A DNA stretch of 64,000 bases from Acanthosoma haemorrhoidale (Eukaryota; Arthropoda; Insecta; Hemiptera; Acanthosomatidae). The stretch's first letter is position 1, and each line of letters begins with the position of its first letter. The notes under the pieces are model-generated. The model was not told the DNA's origin and searched no databases. It worked only from the letters and a program-made list of their open reading frames with translations. A program made the position numbers and the translations under genes. This document shows positions 35,460 through 46,846 of this stretch, in pieces. The DNA is taken from positions 49,497,239 through 49,561,238 of the forward strand of contig OV884012.1 in NCBI GenBank assembly GCA_930367205.1, written 5' to 3'.

Positions 35460-37539
35460 ATAGCCAATATCAATTGTTAGTAAAATACCATATTCTTCCC
35501 TTGAGGGGTAAATCAATGCTGCTTATTTGGTAATTATTTAAAGTGAAATAGAATCTTAAATCAATGGCTACAGGAAAAAGTAATTTTTTAAGGGAAAAAC
35601 TTTTAACAATATACTATAATAAACCTTAATATACACAATACACACAATACCTAAATAATATATATAATAAACCTTGTATACTATAAAAATTGAGCTTTAA
35701 GAACAAATAGAATGTTATTTGCCTACACAATTTTGTAAAATAATAATACTGATTTGTTTTGGATCATGAATATAGAACATTGAGAGCGATTATAAAAAAA
35801 AAGGTCAGAAGAGTCCAGGAATTTTTCTAGGTGGGGTGCATTTTTATTGCCAACAGGAAATATTACAATTAAACATCTATACTTAAACAGTTATATTTAT
35901 AACACAATACGTCTCATGAGGCCATTTTTTTGTTATAATTTTTAGCATTTATCCACCTATAGCTCGTCCGATAAAGGATACAATTTTACTGTGCAATGTT
36001 TTACCCTCTTTTTCTATTTATTTAATTAAAAAATGGTCTGAACCTTTTGAAATGTAAAATAGTTTCCTTTTTGGGAGAACTAAAACGGATCCACAAACAA
36101 CAGGGGGGAGGGAAGGGGATAAATTCACAAAAAGAAAAATAGGCTTAAAATGCATTCATTGTATGACAAACATTACTGTTTAACTGTAGATGTTTAATTA
36201 CAATTTATTGATTTTCAATGGTAATACTTCCTTATTGCAAAAAAATACTTATACTTATATAATAACAATATACTTATATAGAGAATATTTTTGGCTACGA
36301 TTCTGTCCTTTCTTTAACTTCATTATTTCTTTACAACATGACTATTTTTTTGCATGGATTTTCATTAGCAACATCCTTACATAAATGATATTATATAATA
36401 ATCTGTACCTCTAGAAAATCATTTAAACGTCTTTCATAATGCCAGTATGTTTATCCTTGATAATATAACTGTAGCCACCATTAAAGAATCAGTGGCCATA
36501 TATCAGGGGAGATAAAATTATCATAAACTAAAAATAATAAAAACCATTCATAGTTGAGATCATTAGTGAGTTATTCAAGATCTATTATGAATTAACCCCT
36601 AATACACTGTTAATTGACTAAACAATGAAATAAATTGCTTCTTTATATTATAGGAAAAGCAATAGATCTAATGATATCTGAGGAGGGGAACCAGTGTTTT
36701 CCGGATTGGGCATCGCCCTGCCGAATTCAATTTGCAGCCCCTACAGCCGGGAGTTGAACCCTTCCTAATAGCGGTCTTATCAGACCGCGAGCATTTCCAA
36801 ATTGTTACCCCTTTTCCCCGTCGCCTCCTCTATTACCTTTTTTTACGGTTCATTCCCTCCACCTGTTTATAGCTTATTGTCGCCAGATACCTCATCCATC
36901 CCAGCTGCATTTCGCCCTCGTAAAAATACGGGTCCTGGGCCTTCGCCCCTATAATTTGGATTTACTTTGGGGTTTTATATACCACCGCTACACATATACG
37001 GATCCACAAACAACATAGTAAAAAAAAAAGGGGTCTATGCCAATTTCTCTAACATATAAAAAAAAGCATTGGAAATCAATTTTCTGATAGAAAAGTCATC
37101 TTTAAAAAGTGCTGAATAAGTGCATTATTCCATTCCTCCATAAAAAAAAATATAAAAACTATTATTTGCCGAAAACAAAAGAGTCCCCCTTTTTATTTAT
37201 GTTTTTATTAGTTTAATTAAGTTTTTTATAGTGTTTGAAAATTATTTTTATCATATAAAAAAAGCTTGAAGTCACTCCCAAAATATCTTTTATCATTAGT
37301 ATTACATCCATCCTATATATTTTAAATAAGTTTTTCGTCTACCATACCTAGATTTATTGTTATAGGGTGTATCATCCACTAGGATCACCCGAATGTATAC
37401 GATCATTTGCTTGATTATGATTTTAGAACAGCAATTTTTAAATTATTTTAACTTTTATTGTTATTTTACGTTGTATAGAAAGAAACTTTTTAGCGCGTTT
37501 GAGGCTTTAAAGCTATTGAACACAGCAACAATTCTTCTT
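35460..37539. other. AT-rich stretch with one GC-richer island
   Basis: About 36690-36990 is a GC-richer, ORF-free island. It holds a perfect 6-bp stem hairpin, GCGGTC-TTATCA-GACCGC (36771-36788), and pyrimidine-rich DNA. Otherwise AT-rich with nothing recognised. Confidence 0.35.
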
Positions 37540-37683
37540 ATGGATCTCAGTGAGCACGAGGACAACACCCAGGCAGCCGTGAGGCCTACCGCGCAGGTGG
37601 CATCCCAGCCCAACCTGTCTGGTAGGCAGGACACGTATTCTAATTTTAAGGAAGCGAGAAGCAATCGAAGGATGTGGGTGTGA
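37540..37683 (+). other. Short GC-rich open frame, possible exon
   Basis: ATG at 37540 opens 47 codons (MDLSEHEDNTQAAVRPTAQ, then polar residues) ending at TGA 37681-37683, in otherwise AT-rich DNA. The block has a coding-like base composition, but no domain is recognisable. A longer frame begins at 37393. It may be a small exon or chance. Confidence 0.2.
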
Positions 37684-39489
37684 AAAACATGTTGCCTACC
37701 AGTATTTTCCAGAAGAACAGTATATACCTTTAAGATCAGAAAATAATAGTTGCATAGTAGGCTTCCTTCAATTTACTGCCCTCATCAGTAAATTAATTTT
37801 TTAATAAATTAATTACCAAAAATTACTATCCGTAGTTCTTCAGGCAAATCCACCTTTACATTTTGACGTTTCAAGGTGTTATAGTTGATAGCAACTGATT
37901 AATAAATTTTTGTTTGTAATTATTTGTTATGACTTCTTACGCCCCAATCAATAATTCTGTAATTTTTCACATAAAAAACTTTATAATATTTTTTTTTTCT
38001 AAAGATCAGGCCAATGAATGTATTTTCCATAATTATATTCACCTCTCTAGGTTGGATAGGTTGGGGCTGCATGATAAGTCACGTTGTAATCCAAAACCAA
38101 CGAAATCGTAAAAATATAAAACAAATATTCAATTAATAACATCAACTATTATGATTGCCTTTGCATTACACCAAACATTCACTTGTGCCTACTACTGGAA
38201 ACCATAATTAAATATTATTGCTGGTCCACATTTACATATTTAATTACAATTATTATTTTTCCTTTTCGATTGATAATAATATACCTCTAACCGATTAGTT
38301 GTGTTTTATTCCACACGACCAATTATTTATTCAATATATTTTCAATCTACTGCGATAGTTGCATCTATGTAACAGATTTATCAATATCATGAATATTACT
38401 ATCAACACATCAATCAGGCATGTCCGAACCAGTACCCCTTTGCATATTAAGCGTCAATCGCTCCTTTCACTTTATTTCGTCATATTAACACGAACTATCT
38501 TGTGTTGCAATATTTAATTTGAAGATAAATGCCTATGAAAATAAAAATAGATATTTGCGAAACGTGTTTTTCATGTGAAAGTATGTGTATTTCCATTTTT
38601 TTAAAAATGATGGAAATCGACTGTGCTTACCCTAGCAATATCTCATGTTTTATTTGTACATTTTTAAAATTTATATTTCGACTAGCATAAAGTAACTTTA
38701 TAAAGTGACTAAATTTCTCTTTATGAATTTTGTAGGTGTTAACATTTGGTTTATAATTAGCGAAACGATATTTAATTTTCCACTCTTTAATAACGGTAGT
38801 AGTTCACATCCATAAACACAGGAGCTTGATCCATAAACACAATGTGGAAACACTTGAAGTGAGTTCACGATCAGATTCTCTACTACAAACTTAAATGATG
38901 AGATATATTTAATTTAGCGTGAGGACAGAAGTCAAAAGAGATTACTGAACGTATTCTGAGGGATTTATGTTGCAAACTACTGTAAACTGATATACTCAAC
39001 AGGAATGCTTATAAGTTATCTACACTCCTCTATTGCAACGTTGGAATTAAACCGACCCTCATACATTTCTGTAAATAAGTCCATATTTTTCTAAGCAATG
39101 TTTATATTCAAAAAGCCTTACCCCTAAAAATTCAAAGATTTATTTTGTAGTTTTCCAAAATCAACAACAAATCCAATACCGACATTCCTGGCATATTCCT
39201 AAATAACCAGTTTGTCACCTTCTACTCCCCCGTCAAGAACATAGGTATCCATCAGACCCTCTCCTGAAAACCCCAAATTTCCCTACGTTCAATTACAACT
39301 GAACTATTCAAATATCTCCTTCACCAGCCTGAAAATCAACTACTGGTATCCTCCCTCCTTTTCCTTCACTTTGACTCTCTTCAAGAGTACGTGTTGTACA
39401 GGTCTCTCCCGGTAGTGCTGGTGGACAGGTTGAAGTAACTCATAAGCAGTTTTGATAGATTGATAGCCTTCGTCCATACCTTTTCCCAA
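37684..39489. other. AT-rich stretch, nothing recognised
   Basis: No convincing ORF or repeat. ATCCATAAACACA occurs twice in near tandem at about 38810-38840. Confidence 0.45.
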
Positions 39490-39700
39490 CCATCCATTCG
39501 ACCCCTCCCCCTTACATTTATAATATACTCCAGTTTAAATACCCTATTTACTTCCTTAACACAAGATCCCGTCTTTCAGACCTAATCCCCCTCACAGAGT
39601 AATGCAACAATCCACCACTCCTTTCTTGCTCATTCCATCACTCTTTGGAATTCCCTCACTCTTAATATCCTCCTTGCTTCAGCCTTAAGCACTCCTTAAT
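39490..39700 (+). pseudogene. Probable LINE ORF2 C-terminal remnant
   Basis: Plus-strand frames read FLNTRSRLSDLIPLTE and then, after a stop, HHSFLAHSITLWNSLTLNIL. This resembles the SFxxRTIxLWNSLP motif near the C-terminus of several arthropod LINE ORF2 proteins. An intervening stop and the lack of other domains show decay. It belongs to a different LINE group from the other copies here. No poly(A) or target duplication was found. Confidence 0.5.
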
Positions 39701-41010
39701 GCCTACCAGACGCTTCTCAATTTTAGAATTATGCAATCATTTTGACTATTATTTTTTAAATTAATAATTTTGTTCGTTATTTCCCTGATAGTTTGTATGT
39801 TGCTCATTATTCATCATTTAAATTAACTGTTAAATAGCTTTAAACTTGTAAAGTAATAACCACTAATATGTTTTTCCTCTTTTTTCTTCCAATTTAATCT
39901 TGTACAGCTATCTGCCATATTTCCTAAACGAGTTGACAATACAAAATAGCTAAACTATGATTACTTAAGGAAGAGTCCGCAGATGCTGCTCAGAAAGATA
40001 AAATGAGGGGATGTACTGAAAACGACATAAGGAACAGTGGACAAGAGATGGGAGTGTCGAAGACTGTTGTCCCCAAGATTTATCAGCGGTGTTGATGTTG
40101 AGTGAACAGCTTACTAAGCAACGTGCAGCTACCCTCCATTGCTCCAAATGACGGTCAGGATTGGTGAGAAAATTTACCTTGTAACGTATATTTCTTATTG
40201 AATCGTCCACAGAAAGACTAATTCTTAGAAAGTAGTAAGGGAAACAGGACTACTTATCTCTTTTCTTTAACTGCTGTGAAGTGAAAAAGTTTATCTATCC
40301 TCAATTGAGAAGTTTAAAAGACTTTATATAGGCTCCTCCGTCAGCCGCGTCACCGGATACTAGCCATCGTTAATTAGAGTAGGACCATAGTACATTTTCA
40401 ATAGGGTCGTAACTTTAGCATTTTCAATTAAATGAAATCGGTATATAAAAAAAAAAGCTGAGGTCAGTTTGAACAAACAAAATTATATTTTTATCAAATA
40501 ATAATTATCTATTTGATAATTCGTCCACATATTTGCTGATAGGAGATGTTTTCATGGAGAGAAATGTGCTGCAGTGCTTAGTTGGTTCAGATAAGATTTT
40601 CATTAACTTAATAACGTCCTATTTTTGTCTTCCCTCAATTTATTTATTTCCAACACATAGCCGTTTTTAGTAGCCTGCCATTCTCCAGTGCTCCACTACC
40701 ATTAAGACCATCCTGAGCACTTGAGGATGTAATATAGACTGCTGGAGGAGGTTGTGAATAAGAAATATATATCTTGTGGGAAGACTAAAATAGGGCATTA
40801 TTAACTTAATGAAAACGCACATCCAGCAATTAAACAATAAGCCTATTTTAATAGCGCTCGGTAAGACATGAAACCATTGTTTTTACTATAGATGTGTTTA
40901 TTTCCTTTATAATGAAAAAAATTAATGTTACAAATATTATTAACAAAAGGTTTAAAAACAACCTGATTAAAAACAACCATTGGTGTACATATACTATATA
41001 TGTATTGCAC
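39701..41010. other. Stretch with no recognised gene
   Basis: The minus frame 39965-40210 (81 codons) lies in a slightly GC-richer block and has no known domain. Otherwise AT-rich. Confidence 0.4.
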
Positions 41011-41345
41011 CTCGTACCTGCTATAAATACATGACAGTGGGAGTCCTGGCAATGGCCAGTTTCTCCTATCATGTACTGAGCGTCTGTGGCTCCCGCGCTC
41101 TTGGTCAACCTCCACTGACTTGTATCCAGTGACGCGGCTGACACCCTAGCGTGTGGGACTTCCCAAGACTCCTCTTTCGTATGTGAGGGAGGTGACAACC
41201 ATGTGGCTTTCGGAGGTCTATGGGCTATTTGTAAATACTGTATGAATGAGCGACTAAATGAAAATTGTAAATATGGTATGAATGAGAACATTTATCACAA
41301 TTGCTTATTGCCCAATGAGGCATATAGAAATTGTATCACAATAAA
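41011..41345 (+). mobile_element. 5'-truncated Jockey copy, 3' UTR only
   Basis: Begins CACCTCGTACCTGCTATAA, matching the last codons and stop of Jockey ORF2 (GCCTCGTGACCTGCTATAA at about 50830). It continues through GACAGTGGGAGTCCTGGCAA and the family hairpin to an AATAAA signal at 41340-41345. Relative to the full copy it has about 150 extra bases between the hairpin and the GTAAATATGGTATGAATGA word, so it is a subfamily with a longer UTR. No clear target duplication was found. Confidence 0.88.
41040..41066 (+). other. Jockey 3'-UTR hairpin
   Basis: GGAG, two bases, CTGGC, loop AATG, GCCAG, three bases, CTCC: a two-part stem identical to those at 19860-19886 and 50862-50888. Confidence 0.75.
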
Positions 41346-43429
41346 TGTTTTGAGTATATATCTTATATAAATATAAAATAATTTATGTACACCGACTTTG
41401 TTAGCTGGCAGAGACTTAAGTAATTGTAACCCCTTAATTATAAAATACACTTACCATTTTTTAAACTACATAATGATGTGTATTAATAATAATCAATATA
41501 TTGCATTTAAGGCTACTAACTATAGTAGTACTATGAATGAGTACTAAACTACTGACATTAGAAATAAAAATAAATATTTCATTTACTTAGAAAATAAAGA
41601 CATACTTGTAAATTATAATGAACCATCCACATTTTGGGTATCCACTAACAACAAAACAGAAGATACCCCTACTTATCCGATAGCCTCTGATTTTACAGTC
41701 TCAAAAATCTCTAATCCTAACATTTAAATTGAACTTTTAACTGAGATAAATAAGCATTTGAACTAATGTATAAATAATAAAAATACCATGTAGTTTTTTC
41801 TGAGAAGTACTGAAATTTTTCATAACTTAGAATAAATTTATGGAATGGCCTACAGTCTAACCGATTTTAACAGACACATCACTGAGCAGCCACTTAATGC
41901 AGTGGATTTGTTACGTATCTAATGCTAAATTCTGCTCTCATTGATCTGTGGTTTGGAAAGAATTTTATGATTATATACGATAATTATTAAATCGTATTTA
42001 GTTATAATCGATACAATTCCTTGGGTCACTTCCGCAAACATCGGCTTCATTTCAATAACAGATAAAAAGGATGGTTAATAACAGTTTTTTGGAAAGTTAC
42101 AAAAGCTGGAGTGGAGAGAAACAATAGCCATGGTGACACAATAGCCACTGCTCTCGATAAATCCATGGACAATGCGCCTGGCCCACAGCCACCCGAATTA
42201 CTAGTCCATCACTCCCGGTGAATGAGCGCGTCAATACCTCGATAGTGAATCGATAAAGGGCCCAAAGCTTCGTTTCGACACGTTGTCAGTATGTTCCCAC
42301 TTCTGCTCTTTTGAGAGGAAACTTGGAAATTAAATGTATTTTTCTGTGCCCATCAAATTCAAATACCCAAATGAAATGTCAATGATTTGATACAACCATC
42401 AAAATTGACTAGTTCATTCATGAATTAATAGACTCTCTGTTTCATTTTTTCCGAATTATTTTTTTAAAACTTCATGAACCTAGAAGAAAATAGAAAAAAC
42501 ATCGAGAAATTCTCTGTAGTTGTAGTTGTTTGTTGAACCATCTTCTTTCCATAAAATTGCCTCTCCAAAATAATTTTGAATAACTAAAACATTAAAATGA
42601 CCTATTGGAATCGGCTGAAACGAAACCCGATTTCGGCCCCTACAGAACCTATCTTTAAAAGTATTGTACCATTACCGTCATATATAGGAATATGTTGTAT
42701 TTGTTGAAACATAAAAATAACTTGTTATTGAAACGTCACCAATCGCCCATGATTTTTTACCAAAAAGTAATCACCATTGAAATTTTAGATCGATTGAATC
42801 ATATTTATAGCCACTTATATTTATATATGCTTATAGGCAGACATACATACTCATCGACAAAAACAATCGCCTAAATTGCATTTGTTTCTGAATGAATGTC
42901 TCACTCACTGGGATTAAAAATTAAGTAAGCACATTGGAATTAAAAATTAAGTAAGAATATTATACGAATTAATTGTTTATTTTGCCGTATTTATTGGGTT
43001 CGAACCTGGCCCTGCCAGTATAAGTTTTATTTTGGTTCATAATCCATCCTATGATCAATGGGAAGTTTCTGGTACAGATCACTAAGGATATAAAAGTAAT
43101 ATATGTTAGATAATGCTCATAATTGGCTACTTGTTAAATTATTAAACCATATATTAAGTTATTAATAAGCACTATAATTATAAAGTACATTATAATTCTA
43201 GCCATCATCTTTATTAAATATAAGCCATAAATAAATTATAATCATTAATTAGATACATCATGTTGTAGACTTTGATATAATTTAGTAAAAAAGTCTTGGT
43301 TCGATGAAGTTTTTCACTACTAGCCTAAGCCTGTCAGTCAGCACGAGGATGTAAATGATTCAGTTGAAATAAACGTTTTATTAACAAGTTCAACAATTGA
43401 TATTCAATATAATTTTTCTGTCAGTAATT
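41346..43429. other. AT-rich stretch, minor tandem repeat
   Basis: A 26-bp unit (ATTAAAAATTAAGTAAG plus spacer) is repeated twice at about 42913-42956. About 42060-42310 is GC-richer and ORF-free. At 43000-43025, GGGTTCGAACCTGG resembles an isolated tRNA B-box with no A-box. No gene recognised. Confidence 0.4.
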
Positions 43430-43765
43430 ATTGGTAGTGGCGGTCTTTGGGTGGCGCCACAGGCAAGACGCCATGAGAGTTCTTCCAATGTAGCAGGTGT
43501 GGAGGGAACCTCTGCAAACAGTCTGAAGAGCCGATAGTCTTGTTGTCAATTAGCCGACTCCGTGAGCAAACATGTACACAAGGGCACTTTGTTAGGGCCC
43601 TTCCGTCACCTGCCCAGATGGCAGGTAGTGCAGCTACAGCTGCTGTGGGAGGAGGATGGGAGTCAGGCCGAGATGGCGACATGGCCCACCATGTCTCCAG
43701 AGACCCCAGTCTCTGTTTCAAGAGGGACTACCATAGATGGTATGAAGTTATTATTGGTTCTTAAG
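43430..43765. other. GC-rich block open on both strands
   Basis: Minus 43428-43721 (97 codons) and plus 43540-43764 are both open in a GC-richer block. Composition is Ala/Gly/Pro-rich and no domain is recognised. It may be an exon, a regulatory island or an unknown repeat. Confidence 0.2.
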
Positions 43766-44321
43766 AAATAATCTGACTTTCATTTCTGGAATATTCAGGA
43801 ACTTTAGTTTACCTACTAAGGACATTCTTTGAACGATGCTTACCTTGCGGAGTACTTTTAGTAAAAACCTAAGTTCCCGAATGAGTAGAAGAGTTTGGAG
43901 AGGGATCGGATTAGGTTGATGAAGAGAGTTGTTAGGTTAATAAACAAATTTGTCGACAAGCTCTTTCATGCCAATCTCCCAGCACTATTCTACTCATTCC
44001 TTGGGAATTTGGGATTTTACTGCGAATGGTACGCAAGATAAGCTTTACAGAACTTTCACAGAAAGCCCTAAGCAACTTTCTGAATTATTTCTGCACTAGT
44101 TAGTATATTTGAGATTCGAAAACGATTTTTCCAAAATCACTGTACGAGTTACCTATGATTGAAATCATAACAATAAATAAGTAATTGGAATAAACATCAA
44201 ACTTAGTTGTTTTTTATTTTAGAAATATTTATACATTTGTCAAATTTTCTAAATACTTTTGCAAAAGAAGAGCGCTTTCGGCAGCTCTAAGCTGTCGTCT
44301 TCTTCAGTTATCTCCGATTGA
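43766..44321. other. Stretch with nothing recognised
   Basis: AT-rich; no repeat shared with the rest of the window was noticed. Confidence 0.4.
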
Positions 44322-44405
44322 TTATGTGGTATATTTAACTCATCTAAAACCATATTATCTTTAAGCAATGGCTGCTACATCCAATCTCTTTATACTACGG
44401 AGTCG
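44322..44405 (+). repeat. Partial copy of the inverted-repeat family
   Basis: TTATGTGGTATATTTAACTC, then ATCTAAAACCATATTATCTTT and CTACATCCAATCTC, align with the arms of the inverted repeat at 45861-46387. Confidence 0.65.
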
Positions 44406-45860
44406 TTTTATGTTAACAATGTAAATTATTTACATACACATTCTGCGCAGGAGCCCTCCTCCACTCCCTAGGTGAATCTCCCAGAATATTTGTAGACATA
44501 AAACAAATAATTAATGTTGAAACTTTTACTCTCAATGGTTATTGTGGATGACCTACAACAAAAAAGTTATAAATTAGAACAGCGAGTATTTGTAAATTTG
44601 GTGTGTACGAGTAAGTGAATGCCGAGCTGTAAATGTTTGATGAATTAGATTATTTATCCACATTACTTGGTAAATTGTATTTTTTTTTCAATATTAATAT
44701 TAGTTAGCTCACTATTTGACAGTTTTACCTTAATATTGTTATTATTTTCATCGGCCTATGAACAAGATATGTGTATCACGTCATCCCAAGAAGACTTGGA
44801 ATAGCAAGGCAGGGCTTCATGTTTGAACTAACTTAGTTGAGTTATAAGTTATATTTGCAAACAGGTTTATCTTTTTTTGAAGTAATTTTCTTTGGATACT
44901 TACAAGATACAAGCCATCTGCAGTGGGTGGAGGAACTGAAGCGCGGATTTACCCCTTAAGGAAGCAAAGGAAAAGTAAAGAAAGAGGAGGGTCTATTGCC
45001 AAAGAGGGAGACAAGAGACATTGTGCGGGTAAGTGTGTGCCCTCAGATGTAACACAATCCTGGACGGTAGTAGTAGCCTCGGGGACCCTCTGGTCCTTGT
45101 ATTTGCCCCGGCCGCTACACCTCTTTACCTGCTCCAGCCAACTATTTACCTATAACAAACACTTTCCCAACCAACTCCAGTGTCCTCGGCCTATTCTTGT
45201 GTTCGTACAAGGGTGCAGTGCCCGCATGCCTCCTTTATAATTAGTTGCGCGCAGCGAGTTTTCTTACATTCTTTAATCTCCTAAAAATCCTGGTATGGTC
45301 GAGACTGGAAGTCTTCTAGGGCCATCATTGATAAGACGCGTTAGTATAATCATCTCAACAAGGGTACTTTAAAAGGACTCCTCACATTTTACCCTCGGGT
45401 TCACTGGTCGGAAAACCTTTGAATGGGGGAATCCTGAACTATTGGATTTATATAGTTAAATGCAGTCCCTTTCACACATACATATACCCAAATTATTAAA
45501 CCACTTTATTCTCTCTCCAAAACTGATAATTTCTCCTTTATTGAAATAACGCTATCATATGTTGTCATTTTGAGTTATCTGAAAACTCTTAAAATCAAGT
45601 CTAAAAATTAGAGTCAAATGATTTGACAAACTAATTACTATTATTATACGTAACAATGACCAAAGTCATTAAGTAAAAAATAAAATATATTCCATTAACA
45701 GTGCTGAAAATTGTTGGAAATTGTCCTTGTATTCTACAACAATTAAAAATTCACATATGTAGCAAATAATTAAATCCAAACAAAACAAACTAATCATTAA
45801 CTGTGAATCATTGAAGCATCAAAAAATGTGTGAACAAGTTGTCATCAAATTATAAAACCT
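44406..45860. other. Stretch with a possible exon at 44921-45028
   Basis: AT-rich except for about 44920-45240. There an acceptor-like CATCTGCAG (ending at 44920) is followed by an open, Lys/Arg-rich segment and a strong donor-like GCGG|GTAAGT at about 45028. No domain is recognised and no partner exon was found. Confidence 0.3.
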
Positions 45861-46387
45861 ACTTAAAACCCAACTATGTATCAATCGTATGGCTATTCAC
45901 CTAATTGGTTATGCGGGATATTTAACTCATCTACTACAATACTATCTTTTTTATATTTTAACCAGGGTTGATACATCCACGCTCCTCACTCTAATACTGG
46001 CTTTGTACAGGAGGTATGGTGGGTGGGTTTCTTAGCATACGCATGTTAGCTATTTCTTCCTTTTTATTTATGTTATCCAACAGGAATCTAAGATTATTAA
46101 AATATTTTCCCTGCTAATCTTTTCATTTTTATGGTATAGCAAGGCAATTTTATGTGGTGCATCCTTCTTCCTCTAGTTGTTGGTAAAATACGTAGCAAAC
46201 TCGCGTATGCTAAGAAATCCGCCATCTCGCCCACCACGTTGGACAAAGCCAGTCGTAGAGTGAGGAGTGGGATGTAGGATCCCTGGTTAAAAGACAAAAA
46301 AGATATTAGTGTTTTAGATGAGTTAAACATCCCACATAACCAATTGGGCGAGTAGCCAAAGGATTGAATATAGTTGTGTTTTAATAT
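45861..46387. repeat. Long inverted repeat
   Basis: The left arm at about 45861-46050 and the right arm at about 46195-46387 are inverted copies, roughly 80 percent alike by eye. Shared words include AATTGGTTATG, TTTAACTCATCT, ATCTTTTTT, TTTTAACCAGGG, CTCCTCACTCTA and TTTCTTAGCATACGC. The spacer is about 145 bases. Either two copies of one repeat inserted head to head or a foldback element. A third, partial copy lies at 44322-44405. Confidence 0.85.
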
Positions 46388-46731
46388 ACTCTTATATCAT
46401 ACTCTTTAATTTTGATTTTAAATTATTTGTTATTTAATTATTATTAAGTTTTTGCGCATGCGCTACATCCTGAAACACCTCTCAACTTCGCTCGTCCTTC
46501 AAACACTTTATTCTACCGTTTTTAGACCACAGTACATCAAAAAATTTTGTTCTACCAGGCAACTTACGTGAGCTGGTCACGAGGAAGCCCTCAACACGTA
46601 AGTGAATAGCTTATTACATTTGTGCAGAACAAAAGTGAAGTGAAATCGGAGGAGAGGTCGGCCATTTTGCCATTAGACATTAGCACCATTCGGATCGTTC
46701 ACTAACGTCGTGCAATTGTTTCTGAGCCAGT

Positions 46732-46801
46732 CGGTCTTGTGGCTCAGAGCCAAGACCTGTGACTCGCCACTGGAGGTTGTGAGCTTGATTCCCACCGGCG
46801 C
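46732..46801 (+). other. tRNA-like block in the LINE 5' UTR
   Basis: TGGCTCAGAGCC resembles a tRNA A-box and GAGCTTGATTCCC a B-box. The T-arm GTGAG-CTTGATT-CCCAC pairs at 4 of 5 positions with a 7-base loop. The spacing fits a tRNA. No acceptor stem forms, so it is not a functional tRNA. It may be a tRNA-derived piece or an internal RNA polymerase III promoter. Confidence 0.45.
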
Positions 46802-46846
46802 TACGTACTTTTTTCCTTACAAACTAAAAACCGTTGTTATGATAAA

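Noticed and set aside
36735..36790. tRNA-like minus-strand sequence with GGGTTCAACTCCC and a GCGGTC/GACCGC hairpin
   Set aside because: The T-arm pairs at only three positions, there is no acceptor stem and A-box placement is wrong; kept only as part of a GC-richer island.
41346..41400. Target duplication for the 41011-41345 Jockey tail
   Set aside because: GTGTACATA on the left and TATGTACAC on the right are inverted, not direct, so they do not qualify.
43005..43018. GGGTTCGAACCTGG as a tRNA gene
   Set aside because: B-box only; no A-box or cloverleaf upstream.
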